From an uncultured Bdellovibrio sp. (lineage in GTDB: Bacteria > Bdellovibrionota > Bdellovibrionia > Bdellovibrionales > Bdellovibrionaceae): a stretch of 16,683 bases of DNA. Shown here piece by piece: positions 6,520 to 14,376 of the stretch (positions within the stretch are counted from its first letter, which is position 1; every line of letters starts with the position of its first letter). The stretch lies in assembly GCF_946478835.1 (NCBI RefSeq), contig NZ_CAMLDV010000074.1:1-16683 (forward strand), read 5' to 3'. The position numbers were made by a program, and so were the translations under genes. The notes beneath the pieces are model-generated. The model searched no databases. It had not been told where the DNA came from and saw only the letters and a list, made by a program, of their open reading frames with translations.

Positions 6520-6560
6520 CGCCTCATAGAGAACGAAAAAAACAATCCGGAGGAGGATTT

Positions 6561-6863
6561 ATGAAAAAACTCGTTTTATCACTGACAAGTGCTCTTTTAC
6601 TTGCGGGATCTTTGGCATTTGCGTCTGAAGATCTTTCTGCCACCCAAGAACAAGCCTTTGTTTTGGCACCGATCACGGCTGTGAGCTGTGACTCTGCACA
6701 AGCCACGGATGCTAATTACTGCATCACGGAACACCACAACTGCCCGCCTTCTTATGAACGCGTGATTAAATATTGTTGGGGTGGCGTGCACAAGCGTTTC
6801 GTACGCTGTGGTTACACTTGCCGTAAAGTCGGCGATAACAACGGTGGCGTTGAACCGAAATAG
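6561..6863 (+). CDS. Small secreted six-cysteine protein
   Basis: This 100-residue protein begins with a clear Sec signal peptide (MKKLVLSLTSALLLAGSLAFA, cleavage after A21). The mature chain of about 79 residues has six cysteines at 43, 54, 61, 72, 83 and 87, an even number that fits three disulfides formed in the periplasm or outside the cell. HHNCPPSYERV and RCGYTCRKV stand out as the compact core. I do not recognise a family. A very strong ribosome binding site (GGAGGAGGA, 6549-6557) is correctly placed before the ATG, so translation should be high. It is monocistronic, with a terminator directly after it and rpoN convergent. Confidence 0.85.
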   Translation: MKKLVLSLTSALLLAGSLAFASEDLSATQEQAFVLAPITAVSCDSAQATDANYCITEHHNCPPSYERVIKYCWGGVHKRFVRCGYTCRKVGDNNGGVEPK

Positions 6864-6883
6864 GCCTGATGCCGTAGAAGAAG

Positions 6884-6912
6884 GCGCTCCTTTTTTGAGG
6901 AGCGCTTTTATT
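6884..6912. terminator. Bidirectional terminator between the cysteine-rich gene and rpoN
   Basis: An 8-bp stem GCGCTCCT / AGGAGCGC (6884-6891 with 6898-6905) has a 6-nt loop. It is followed on the plus strand by TTTTATTTT. The minus strand, after rpoN, has a weaker pyrimidine tract (TTCTTCT). It lies exactly between two convergent genes. Confidence 0.88.
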
Positions 6913-8346
6913 TTAGAAGTATTTCTTACGTTGAGATGAAGGCAAGATCTTCAGCATGTCACGATACTTCGCAACTGTACGGCGTGCGATCTGGATACCT
7001 TCCACTTTAAGCATATCCACGATCTTTTGATCTGAAAGTGGATTTTTCGGATCTTCTTTTGCAACCAAATCTTTGATTTTGATTTTAACAGATTCACTTG
7101 CGAGCGAATCCCCATCTGAAGAACTGATACCTGAGTTGAAGAAATATTTAAGTTCGTAAATACCTTGTGGAGTATGCACGTACTTTGCTGTCGTCACGCG
7201 GCTCACAGTAGATTCGTGCATGCCGATGTCGTTCGCAATATCTCTTAACACCATTGGTTTTAAGTACTCAGAACCTTTTTCGAAGAAATCGCGCTGATGT
7301 TTTACAATTGACTCTGTCACTTTGTAAATCGTGCGCTGTCTTTGGTGAATCGATTTAATCAGCCACACCGCCGAGCGAAGTTTTTCCTGGATGTAGTCTT
7401 GAGTTTTATCACCCGTGGTTTTGCCACCTTTAAGCATGTTCTTATAGAAATTAGAAATCTTAAGGCGCGGAAGACCGTCTTCGTTTAAAGAAACAACATA
7501 ATCGTCGCCCACTTTGTATACGTAAACGTCCGGAGTCACATAGTGTGTATCAGAACTAACGAACGCGCGACCCGGTTTTGGATCCATGGCATAGATGATC
7601 TTACACATCTCAACCACGTCTTCCACGTCACGACTCAAAGCTTTGGCAATCGCTTCGTAGTTCTTTTTTTCAAGATCTTTCAAATGATTATTGATCAAGT
7701 TGACAAGATCGTGAGTGTCTTCTTCCAAATGCTTGGCTTGAATCAAGAGGCACTCTTTAAGATCACGAGCGCCCACACCCGGCGGATCAAATTCGTGAAT
7801 CAAAGTCAGAGTGTCCTCGAGAAGTCCCAATTCAATTTTTTCTTCTTCAGCTAATTGCTCAAGAGGAATTTTGATATAACCGTCATCGTCGATAGCACCG
7901 ATCAAAGCATCGGCGGCTTGCTCTTCTTCTTCAGAAAAGCCGTTCATCTTCACTTGCCAGTAAAGGTGATCATGTAAAGTTTGAGACGCCGTAATGACGT
8001 TCTCATAGTTCATGATCTCTTCAGAACCTGCCATTCCCGATTGAGGAGGCTTTTGGTTGGCTTCGATATAGGATTCCCACTCAAACTCATCTTGTTTTTG
8101 TGGGTCTTGCATGTTTTGTTGATCTGGAGCCTCTGTATGCTGAACTTCGTCAGCGGCTTCCTTGGTTCTTTGCAGATCCTCTTCTTTCAGAGTTTCTGCT
8201 TCTTCAAGGATTGGGTTTTCTTCGAGCTCAGAGCGAACAGCCGATTCCAACTCCATGCGTGACATTTGCAAAAGCTTGATCGCCTGTTGCAACTGTGGAG
8301 TGATCACCAGAGACTGGCTCAGGTTCATCGTCTGTCTGAGAGCCAT
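6913..8346 (-). CDS. rpoN: RNA polymerase sigma-54 factor
   Basis: This 477-residue sigma factor directs RNA polymerase to -24/-12 promoters and needs AAA+ activators. Region I (about residues 1-48) has the glutamine- and leucine-rich LSQSLVITPQLQQAIKLLQMS and a following ENPILEE. An acidic, glutamine-rich region II covers about 50-110. The core-binding region follows, then a helix-turn-helix with IGMHESTVSRVTTAKYV, and the RpoN box ARRTVAKYRD at 454-463. The ATG at 8346 has AAGGAAGG about 6 nt upstream. The lptB stop codon is only 12 nt away, so the genes are co-transcribed, the same lptB-rpoN order found in many proteobacteria. hpf, often next in line, has been moved elsewhere in the window. 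Confidence 0.97.
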   Translation of the reverse strand: MALRQTMNLSQSLVITPQLQQAIKLLQMSRMELESAVRSELEENPILEEAETLKEEDLQRTKEAADEVQHTEAPDQQNMQDPQKQDEFEWESYIEANQKPPQSGMAGSEEIMNYENVITASQTLHDHLYWQVKMNGFSEEEEQAADALIGAIDDDGYIKIPLEQLAEEEKIELGLLEDTLTLIHEFDPPGVGARDLKECLLIQAKHLEEDTHDLVNLINNHLKDLEKKNYEAIAKALSRDVEDVVEMCKIIYAMDPKPGRAFVSSDTHYVTPDVYVYKVGDDYVVSLNEDGLPRLKISNFYKNMLKGGKTTGDKTQDYIQEKLRSAVWLIKSIHQRQRTIYKVTESIVKHQRDFFEKGSEYLKPMVLRDIANDIGMHESTVSRVTTAKYVHTPQGIYELKYFFNSGISSSDGDSLASESVKIKIKDLVAKEDPKNPLSDQKIVDMLKVEGIQIARRTVAKYRDMLKILPSSQRKKYF

Positions 8347-8358
8347 GAAAGTCCTTCC

Positions 8359-9081
8359 TTAAAGTTTAAAGTTTTCGCCCAAGTAGAATTTGCGGGCGAG
8401 TTCGGAATTGGCGATTTCATCAGAGCTTCCGCTCACCTGAATCTTCCCGTCCTTCAGTATATAAGCATAATCGCAAATGCCCAAAGTCTCACGCACGTTG
8501 TGATCCGTTATGAGAACTCCTATACCTTTGGCCTTAAGGTCGCGGATGATATTCTGAATATCAGCGACCGCAATCGGATCAATTCCCGCAAAGGGTTCAT
8601 CCAGCAAAAGGAATTTCGGCGATCCCGCCAATGCACGAGCAATTTCGACACGACGGCGCTCACCGCCTGACAACGCATAACCGTAGCTGTCACGGATATG
8701 GTCGACGTGGAAGTCACCAATCAGTTGCTCTAGCTTTTCCGAGCGTTGCGCGCCAGAGTAACCATGAGCTTCCAAAGCCACCGTGATATTTTCGGCCACC
8801 GTGAGTTTTCTGAAAATGCTCGGTTCTTGCGCAAGGTAACTTAGTCCTACACGAGCCCGTTTATACATGGGCTCCTGAGAAATGTTCACTTCATCGATAT
8901 TGATCGTCCCAGAGTCTGATTGAACCAAACCCACGACCATATAAAACGACGTGGTTTTTCCGGCACCGTTCGGCCCCAAAAGCCCTACGACCTGACCTGA
9001 TTCAACGGAAAAAGAAACGCCATCAACGACTTTACGTTTTTTGAAAGATTTAGAAATGTCTTTGATGGTGAGCATGCTCAT
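8359..9081 (-). CDS. lptB: LPS export ABC transporter ATPase LptB
   Basis: This is the cytoplasmic ATPase of the LptB2FGC complex, which pulls LPS from the inner membrane and pushes it onto the LptA bridge. Its 240 residues carry Walker A GPNGAGKT at 36-43, the Q-loop glutamine at 85, signature LSGGERRR at 137-144, Walker B FLLLDE at 157-162 followed by PFAGIDP, and the switch histidine in TDHNVRET at 194. The [15 protein letters not shown] and TDHNVRET wording is characteristic of LptB rather than branched-chain amino acid transporters. The start codon overlaps the stop of the upstream lptC-lptA fusion by 4 nt (ATGA), so translation is coupled. A second in-frame ATG lies two codons in. Confidence 0.96.
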   Translation of the reverse strand: MSMLTIKDISKSFKKRKVVDGVSFSVESGQVVGLLGPNGAGKTTSFYMVVGLVQSDSGTINIDEVNISQEPMYKRARVGLSYLAQEPSIFRKLTVAENITVALEAHGYSGAQRSEKLEQLIGDFHVDHIRDSYGYALSGGERRRVEIARALAGSPKFLLLDEPFAGIDPIAVADIQNIIRDLKAKGIGVLITDHNVRETLGICDYAYILKDGKIQVSGSSDEIANSELARKFYLGENFKL

Positions 9082-10100
9082 TGTTCTTTATTCTCTACCT
9101 TCGCGCGAACTCTTTCAACCTTAACTCTTTTTCCGCCATCGAGGAAGATGATTTCTTCGCCGCTCAATTCATCATTGTTTTGAATGACTCGCGGACGTCC
9201 TTTGAACGTGTACTTATTCAACAAAAGGTCCAGGTTCACGCTTTCAGAGGTGGCGTATTTACTCGCATCACTTACGCGCACACCACCTTTAACCGCAACC
9301 GAACTTAAAATATCTTCGCCAGCTTTATACAAGAACGAAGCTTCCGGTCCTTCCAGTTTCATATTGTCGTAGTTCATGCGAACCGTGCCCAAAAATTTTG
9401 CTTCGCGGTTTTTTCCGCTAAACTCTGCACCGTCGGCGACAATTTCAAATTTCTTTCCATTTTTTTCCGGCTTCTGTGCTGTCACCTTATCCAAGATAGT
9501 CATTTTGGATTGGTCTACATAAGCTTTCATACGATTGCCCTTTAAGTACATACCGGCACCCGAAGTATCCTTCGGACCTTGCATCAAAACTTGCTCAGGG
9601 CTTTCGATAATACGCGTTTTTGAAGAGTAAAAAATCGAAGGAGTTTGAAACACGTACCCGTTTTCTGAGCGCGTGACGACGTTGCCGACAACACTCAGAT
9701 CTTTGGTTTTTGCATCCATCGTTCCGGTGTCGCCGGTCACGGTGAATTCAATTTTTTCTTTATTGTAGAAAAGAACTTTTACTTTTTTGAGTTTAACGTT
9801 GCCGAGCCCTTGATTGCCCTCGGCTGTCGCTGCGAACAACTCCCAATCGCGATTCCCCTGCTGACTTTCCACCAAGTGAACGCCTTGCATTTTTTGTTCA
9901 GCAAGACTGGATGGTTCTTCGACTTTTTCACCGCGTTTAATGCGTTCTTCCTTTTCTAAAGCCCGTTTATCTTGTTCTTCAACGCGGGCGCGAATGGCGG
10001 CTTCGTCTTCGTGCTCGAGGCGAGACGGAAATACGATAAGAACCTCTACAAACAAAAGGATCAGCAGAGCTACAAAAATGAGGTTCTTAAATTTAGCCAT
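9078..10100 (-). CDS. LptC-LptA fusion: LPS transport bridge protein
   Basis: This 340-residue protein has one N-terminal membrane helix (about residues 5-25), a charged coil (30-65), then two beta-rich stretches. Residues about 70-210 follow the LptC pattern: [11 protein letters not shown] near the start, repeated short strands, and SGAGMYLKG. Residues about 215-335 follow the OstA/LptA pattern, with [27 protein letters not shown] strands and the closing [20 protein letters not shown]. Separate LptC and LptA proteins are each about 185-190 residues, so this reads as a fusion tethering the first bridge unit to the inner membrane. The start at 10100 fits the membrane helix but has no ribosome binding site; a strong hairpin lies just upstream. 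It overlaps lptB by 4 nt. The LptC call is firm; the LptA half is assigned from pattern only. Confidence 0.85.
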   Translation of the reverse strand: MAKFKNLIFVALLILLFVEVLIVFPSRLEHEDEAAIRARVEEQDKRALEKEERIKRGEKVEEPSSLAEQKMQGVHLVESQQGNRDWELFAATAEGNQGLGNVKLKKVKVLFYNKEKIEFTVTGDTGTMDAKTKDLSVVGNVVTRSENGYVFQTPSIFYSSKTRIIESPEQVLMQGPKDTSGAGMYLKGNRMKAYVDQSKMTILDKVTAQKPEKNGKKFEIVADGAEFSGKNREAKFLGTVRMNYDNMKLEGPEASFLYKAGEDILSSVAVKGGVRVSDASKYATSESVNLDLLLNKYTFKGRPRVIQNNDELSGEEIIFLDGGKRVKVERVRAKVENKEQ

Positions 10101-10111
10101 AGTTTGAGTGG

Positions 10112-10145
10112 TGCGCAGGCACGGTTAAGGTTAACGTCCTGCGCA
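10112..10145 (-). other. Strong intercistronic hairpin between aglS and the lptC-lptA fusion
   Basis: TGCGCAGG (10112-10119) pairs with CCTGCGCA (10138-10145). The stem extends by ACG/CGT past a one-base bulge, giving 11 pairs, and the loop holds a second palindrome, GTTAAGGTTAAC. No T-tract follows on either strand. It may act in mRNA processing, stability or attenuation between the gliding and LPS genes, or be a protein-binding site. Confidence 0.6.
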
Positions 10146-10158
10146 GCATAACTGACTT

Positions 10159-10749
10159 TTAATTTGATGTCGATTCTTGAGGAAGTTTAGTCACTGCGAA
10201 ATTAATTTCACCAGCGCCTGCCTCAGTGACCGTGTACAAAACTTTTTTGACAGTGAGGAAATCCACACCCTTATCGGCTTGGATCGTCACTTTGCTCCAC
10301 GCATTAGGATCTTCTTCAACTTCACCACGAGTGGATTCAACCACGTCGCGGATCTTGTTTTGCAATTTGCTCTCCTGCTCGGCTTTTGATTTTGCCAAAG
10401 CTTCTTGCAATTGCGTTTTCAAGTTGGCGATATTCCAATCTTCCGCGGCTTTCACTTCTTCAAATGTCGCCACAGTGTCTTTATCCAAAAGAATTTCTTT
10501 ATTGGAAATCGTCACTACGTGAGCGGGTTTCAATTCACGAACACTCGTGGCCTTGGGAAGAACAACTTCCTTCGGGATGTAAAGAATCTCTCCTGTTGCG
10601 TTGTAATTTTGCAGAAGGAAGATCACCAGAACCGTGAACATATCCACCATCGCCGTCAATGACAGCAAGGCCGTAACATCACGTTTCCCTTTACGCTTAC
10701 TCAAGATGTTGTGATAACGGTGTCTTTCACCGGGTCTAAAGATGGCCAT
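10159..10749 (-). CDS. aglS: AglS-like TolR/ExbD-family motor subunit
   Basis: This 196-residue inner-membrane protein has one helix near residues 28-47 with the conserved ion-carrying aspartate (D36 in LTAMVDMFTVLVIFLL), followed by a periplasmic domain. A charged, helical stretch at about 95-140 is longer than in ordinary TolR. In Myxococcus the gliding motor consists of AglR (TolQ-like) with two TolR-like subunits, AglQ and AglS. The same one-plus-two arrangement in the same order is seen here, which is why I use the names. Its ATG overlaps the aglQ stop codon by one base (TAATG), and an AGGAGG inside the end of aglQ serves as ribosome binding site. Which TolR-like subunit is true AglS rests on order alone. 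Confidence 0.8.
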   Translation of the reverse strand: MAIFRPGERHRYHNILSKRKGKRDVTALLSLTAMVDMFTVLVIFLLQNYNATGEILYIPKEVVLPKATSVRELKPAHVVTISNKEILLDKDTVATFEEVKAAEDWNIANLKTQLQEALAKSKAEQESKLQNKIRDVVESTRGEVEEDPNAWSKVTIQADKGVDFLTVKKVLYTVTEAGAGEINFAVTKLPQESTSN

Positions 10750-11225
10750 TAATTAGGCCCTCCTGTTGCAACGGAAATCGCTGAGAAACCTGCGGTTAAA
10801 CAGTTGTCCATTGCTTTGATAAGCTGTTCATAAGGAATTGCATCTGCAACGCTGACAACCGCATCCACTTTTTCAGGATAAAGCTGTTTCACACGTTGCA
10901 ATTGAGCGACCAGGCCGGCTTCGTCAAACTGTTCGTTCACCATGGGAAGACTGATGATTTGTCTCCCAACAGTTAATACGTAACCCGCTTCCTTCACATC
11001 CACTTTCAAAACAACATCCGCATTCGGTGGAGGCGTTGGGGCTGGTTGAGTGTCCGACTTCTTCCCATAAAGAGAACTACCAATCTGAATCATAGACACT
11101 TGGGTCCATACGGCAGTGATCAACAAGAACGTGATGAGAACGCTCATCAAGTCGATGAAAGGCACGAGATTGAGCTCGATATTCTTTTTTCTACCGCTGG
11201 AATCGCCACTATCTATGTGAGCCAT
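10749..11225 (-). CDS. aglQ: AglQ-like TolR/ExbD-family motor subunit
   Basis: This 158-residue protein has a short cytoplasmic N-terminus, then a helix beginning NLVPFIDLMSVLITFLL with the conserved proton-path aspartate D25. A proline-rich stretch near residue 62-68 and a periplasmic ExbD-type domain follow. Compared with AglS it is closer to standard TolR/ExbD. It should assemble with the AglR pore ring and turn proton flow into motion of the Glt proteins. AGAGG lies 6 nt before the ATG, 23 nt after the aglR stop. Translation is coupled to aglS. Confidence 0.82.
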   Translation of the reverse strand: MAHIDSGDSSGRKKNIELNLVPFIDLMSVLITFLLITAVWTQVSMIQIGSSLYGKKSDTQPAPTPPPNADVVLKVDVKEAGYVLTVGRQIISLPMVNEQFDEAGLVAQLQRVKQLYPEKVDAVVSVADAIPYEQLIKAMDNCLTAGFSAISVATGGPN

Positions 11226-11248
11226 AGAAAACCTCTAGTCTAAGCCTG

Positions 11249-11914
11249 TTAGTCTTTAATCTTTTCTCTGTTCGCAACAACTAGGTTCAAAAGACTCATG
11301 CTTGTTTCAATCACTTCATTCTCTGTTTTTTGAATGCGGTGTTGGAACAAACCGTAAGCGACGATTGAAACGATCGCGACCAAAAGACCAAACGCCGTAC
11401 AGTTCAAGGCGTGTGAGATACCTTTTGAAAGCTCAAGAGCTTTTGTTGCTGGATCGGCAGCGGCCACCGCACGGAACGAACCGATCATACCGATGATCGT
11501 TCCAAGAAGTCCGGCGAGAACCGCGACGTTACCAAACACAGCAAGGAAGGAAACCCAACCTTCTACTTTTGGCATTTCTCTCATCACCGCTGCATCCATC
11601 GCCACTTGCACTTCTTCGTCAGGGCGTTTATTCATCGCTTGAACAAGGCCTGCTTTCACAGTGTTTGTCAGAGGAGCTGGGCGAGCATCGCAATAGCTGA
11701 TGGCCTGGCGCAAATCACCTGCTACGACCATTCTAAAAATTTGATCAGTGAATTCTTTTTTATCCACCGCAAGATTTTTTAGTTTCATCAATCTTTCTAC
11801 GATCACAAACACGGCCAAGATGGCAATGACTGCGATTACGTACATGACGAAACCACCCTCAGCGAAAGCACGCTGGATGAAATTCACGTTGTCTACTGTT
11901 ACTGTTGGGTTCAC
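11249..11914 (-). CDS. aglR: AglR-like MotA/TolQ/ExbB-family proton channel
   Basis: This 221-residue protein has three membrane helices (about residues 20-42, 123-147 and 168-192) separated by a cytoplasmic domain, the MotA/TolQ/ExbB layout. The second helix carries the family signature LAVFGNVAVLAGLLGTIIGMIGSF. The periplasmic N-terminus is short. The start is GTG at 11914 with a near-perfect ribosome binding site (AAGGAGG, 7 nt upstream), the strongest in the cluster, which suits a motor ring subunit needed in several copies. It follows the GltG-like gene by 38 nt and is followed by two TolR-like genes. That neighbourhood favours the gliding motor AglRQS over the Tol-Pal or Ton systems. 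Confidence 0.86.
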   Translation of the reverse strand: MNPTVTVDNVNFIQRAFAEGGFVMYVIAVIAILAVFVIVERLMKLKNLAVDKKEFTDQIFRMVVAGDLRQAISYCDARPAPLTNTVKAGLVQAMNKRPDEEVQVAMDAAVMREMPKVEGWVSFLAVFGNVAVLAGLLGTIIGMIGSFRAVAAADPATKALELSKGISHALNCTAFGLLVAIVSIVAYGLFQHRIQKTENEVIETSMSLLNLVVANREKIKD

Positions 11915-11952
11915 GGAAACTCCTCCTTAAAAAACTTTTTAAAAAAATGAAA

Positions 11953-14055
11953 TTAGTTATTAGCCGGGTTCAAGACAAACGGATACGCCTGCACCTCGGC
12001 CACAAGACCTGGTGGAGGTTCCGGGAAAGTCCAACTTGCTAAACGATCACGAATGCAGTTTTCAACTTTAGGATTACCCAATGTTGAACTCTTCACTTTC
12101 ACGTTACGCGCTTGTCCTTTTTCAACGATTTCCCAAGCTAAAATTATTTTACCTTCAAGCTTCGCACCTTTTTCCAAAGTGTTCAGCACGCGCTCATAAC
12201 AACTTTGCAGTTCATGCTTCTTCGCACGAATCACACGACGAATCGCTTCTTTGTCGATCGTTCCATCAAAGGATTCTTCAAAGCCACCGCCTTCGATCGC
12301 CACTGTTGTTTTGCTACCAAAACCATCCGCAGCCCCGTAGGCAGCTTGACCCGATCCACGGCCTTTGGTTCCGATCCCCGCGATCCCTTGAGTCGCAGTT
12401 CCTTTACCGCCAGCGCCTGAATCTTTAAATTTAGATCCAAGGTCATCGCCAGCGCGGTCTTCATTGAAGCCCGCAGTTCCCGTCGCCTTGTCGGCCATAC
12501 CTAGAACTTCGCCCGCTCCGGAATAAGCTTTGTCGATATTCGCACGACTTCCGCCACCACCGAAGGCGCTGAAAAGTCCCACTTTCGAAAGATCTTTATT
12601 CGAAGACTGAGCATTTGCTCCCGCCGTTTGCCCTGTCTTGATCGCGCCACCTTGACGAGTGGACGTGAATTTCTTCGTGCGATCTTTGGCATTTGGTTTT
12701 GGTGCCACTTCACTAGCACGCGCCGCTACTTGAGCTTTTTGCGACTGCTGGCCTTTTTCACCCTTCTTCTGAGCTTCCTTCGTTTGATCCGCAACAACCA
12801 CTTTTTGTGGAGGTGTTGGAGTCGGCGTCGGTGTCGCCACAGGAGTTGGAGGCGGTGTTGGCGGCGGAGGAGTCGGCACCGGTGTCGCTGCTGGAGGTGG
12901 TTTATTGAAAATCACCTGCGCGATACGCTGAACTTCCTCTTGCTTATTTTCCTGCCAATCTTTTGGAAGAGTCGCAGAAATATAAAGAGCCAACAAACCA
13001 ACAAGCACCAACGACATCACAAGGCCCGTCATTTCAGAGCCCGTAAGCATGATCGGAAGCATTGGCACCATCGGAGCTTGCGGTACAAAACGGATATAAA
13101 CTGTGATGTTTCCACCCGGCAATGTCACACAAAGCATTTCATTTTGATCAACACGAACGTTGTAACCCTGGGCGCCTTTTTGCGCTTTTCCATTGCGAGC
13201 CAGATCTTCCACAGGTTGAATTCCCGCAGAGGAAACAAGTTCCACGTTCATTTCTGCTGTCGTGTTGACTTTCAGTCCCGCTGACATATCCAGCAACGGA
13301 TAACCACGCGGCACCAACCCATCAGGCAAAGCAATGTGTCCATCACCTGCGTTCACGCGAACAGCTTTATTTCCCTTGAAGTGATACGTGTTCAGAATTC
13401 TTTCTTTCCACGCCACGATCACTTCAACAGTCGCTCCCTTGCCCGGTTTAAGATAAGTTCTTAAATCCTGAACCTCACTTGGAGGAGCAAAGGTTTTTGT
13501 CTTCTTCACTTTTTTATAAGCACCGCGATCTTTGCGAATCTCAGGACGAACTGGAGCCGCCGTGATCACTGGTTTTTCTTCAACCTTAGGAAGTTCAACA
13601 GGAATCACTGGCGTTGGCGCCACTTTGATTTCTTCTGTTTTTACCACCGCCGCAGGGGGCATTGGTGCTGGCTCTGGTTTTTTTACTTCAACAGGAGGTG
13701 GCGGCATCTCTACAGGAGCCGCGACAACTGTTGCACCGGGAGCCGCTTTTGGTTTGGGAACACCGATGAAAAATGCAATTTTAAAAGGACCGATCTCGAT
13801 TTCGTCTCCGGAAGAGACCATCTCATCAAGAACGGCTTGTCCGTTTTTGAAAGTTCCTGAAGAGGAACCCAAATCACAGACGTAATATCCCATATCACGC
13901 AGCTCAATAAGACAGTGGATCGGAGACACTTGATCAGAGTCTAAATCCAAATGCACTTCGGCGTTATGTCCGATCACGATTTGATCTTGATCGAACTGTT
14001 TAACACCAACGAGCTGATTGTTTTTGAAAATTCTAAATATTAAAGGCGCTCTCAA
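11953..14055 (-). CDS. gltG: GltG/PglI-like gliding protein: FHA domain, TM helix, TonB-like C-terminus
   Basis: In order, this 700-residue protein has a cytoplasmic FHA domain (about residues 5-98, with DLGSSSGTFKNG at 61-72), a Pro/Ala/Val-rich linker (100-170), an unassigned domain (195-325), one membrane helix (about 342-361), a periplasmic Pro/Thr-rich span (386-416, PT repeats), a Gly/Lys-rich stretch, and a C-terminal AgmX/PglI-type domain (about 605-700, with LQSCYERVL and WTFPEPP). The layout fits a TonB-like rod that spans the periplasm and is driven by AglRQS, as for GltG in Myxococcus. The start is TTG, overlapping the previous stop by 4 nt (TTGA); the FHA strands need residues from the very beginning. 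In the FHA site the usual Gly-Arg is Gly-His (H30) and Ser-Arg is Ser-Pro, so phosphothreonine binding is doubtful. Confidence 0.87.
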   Translation of the reverse strand: MRAPLIFRIFKNNQLVGVKQFDQDQIVIGHNAEVHLDLDSDQVSPIHCLIELRDMGYYVCDLGSSSGTFKNGQAVLDEMVSSGDEIEIGPFKIAFFIGVPKPKAAPGATVVAAPVEMPPPPVEVKKPEPAPMPPAAVVKTEEIKVAPTPVIPVELPKVEEKPVITAAPVRPEIRKDRGAYKKVKKTKTFAPPSEVQDLRTYLKPGKGATVEVIVAWKERILNTYHFKGNKAVRVNAGDGHIALPDGLVPRGYPLLDMSAGLKVNTTAEMNVELVSSAGIQPVEDLARNGKAQKGAQGYNVRVDQNEMLCVTLPGGNITVYIRFVPQAPMVPMLPIMLTGSEMTGLVMSLVLVGLLALYISATLPKDWQENKQEEVQRIAQVIFNKPPPAATPVPTPPPPTPPPTPVATPTPTPTPPQKVVVADQTKEAQKKGEKGQQSQKAQVAARASEVAPKPNAKDRTKKFTSTRQGGAIKTGQTAGANAQSSNKDLSKVGLFSAFGGGGSRANIDKAYSGAGEVLGMADKATGTAGFNEDRAGDDLGSKFKDSGAGGKGTATQGIAGIGTKGRGSGQAAYGAADGFGSKTTVAIEGGGFEESFDGTIDKEAIRRVIRAKKHELQSCYERVLNTLEKGAKLEGKIILAWEIVEKGQARNVKVKSSTLGNPKVENCIRDRLASWTFPEPPPGLVAEVQAYPFVLNPANN

Positions 14056-14360
14056 TTACCACCCCGAACCCGCTGTATATCTTCTGATGTTCGTCTCATC
14101 TCGGGTAAAAAATTTTGTCTAAGCTTAATCAAACGACTGTAATTAAAATTCTTCTTTTGGAAGAGATAAAAAAGATCCGGCTTTTGCGTTGAACCTTCGA
14201 TCAATTCATCTTCGAAGTTCAACGTCGCTTTTCTTTTTGTCGTCGTTGTTGTCGTAGTGGTGGTTGTCGTCGAAGTACGATTCGATGTCTGCGCAAATGC
14301 CACTTCGAAAGCACAGATCATTGCAAACACGACTGTAAATTGTTTAACGAATCGCAACAT
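14052..14360 (-). CDS. Small secreted protein with poly-threonine tract, in GltF position
   Basis: From the ATG at 14360 the protein is 102 residues, with a Sec signal peptide (MLRFVKQFTVVFAMICAFEVAFA, cleavage after AFA). The mature protein begins QTSNRTS and goes straight into about eleven consecutive threonines, then a KRK patch and a charged, helical C-terminal half. The Thr codons mix ACA, ACC, ACG and ACT. A GTG at 14375 is the alternative start; I prefer the ATG because AAGG/GGTGG lies 5-8 nt before it and the signal peptide then has normal length. It sits between the GltE-like and GltG-like genes, the place of gltF in Myxococcus as I remember it, but I cannot show homology. The end overlaps gltG by 4 nt. 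Confidence 0.78.
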   Translation of the reverse strand: MLRFVKQFTVVFAMICAFEVAFAQTSNRTSTTTTTTTTTTTKRKATLNFEDELIEGSTQKPDLFYLFQKKNFNYSRLIKLRQNFLPEMRRTSEDIQRVRGGN

Positions 14361-14376
14361 AGTTTCCACCTTCACT

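Noticed and set aside
10271..10278. Another GCCGATAA on the minus strand, inside aglS.
   Set aside because: The sequence 11 nt upstream does not resemble TCAnnTTT, and it lies within coding sequence (the ADKG codons), not before a gene.
12628..13284. Long plus-strand open frame opposite the GltG-like gene, with Arg/Trp-rich product; similar frames at 84-659 and 15633-16160.
   Set aside because: These are shadows of well-supported minus-strand genes with unlikely amino-acid composition and no ribosome binding sites or domain features.
14361..14375. GTG at 14375 as start of the poly-Thr protein.
   Set aside because: The ATG at 14360 has a better placed ribosome binding site and gives a standard signal peptide.
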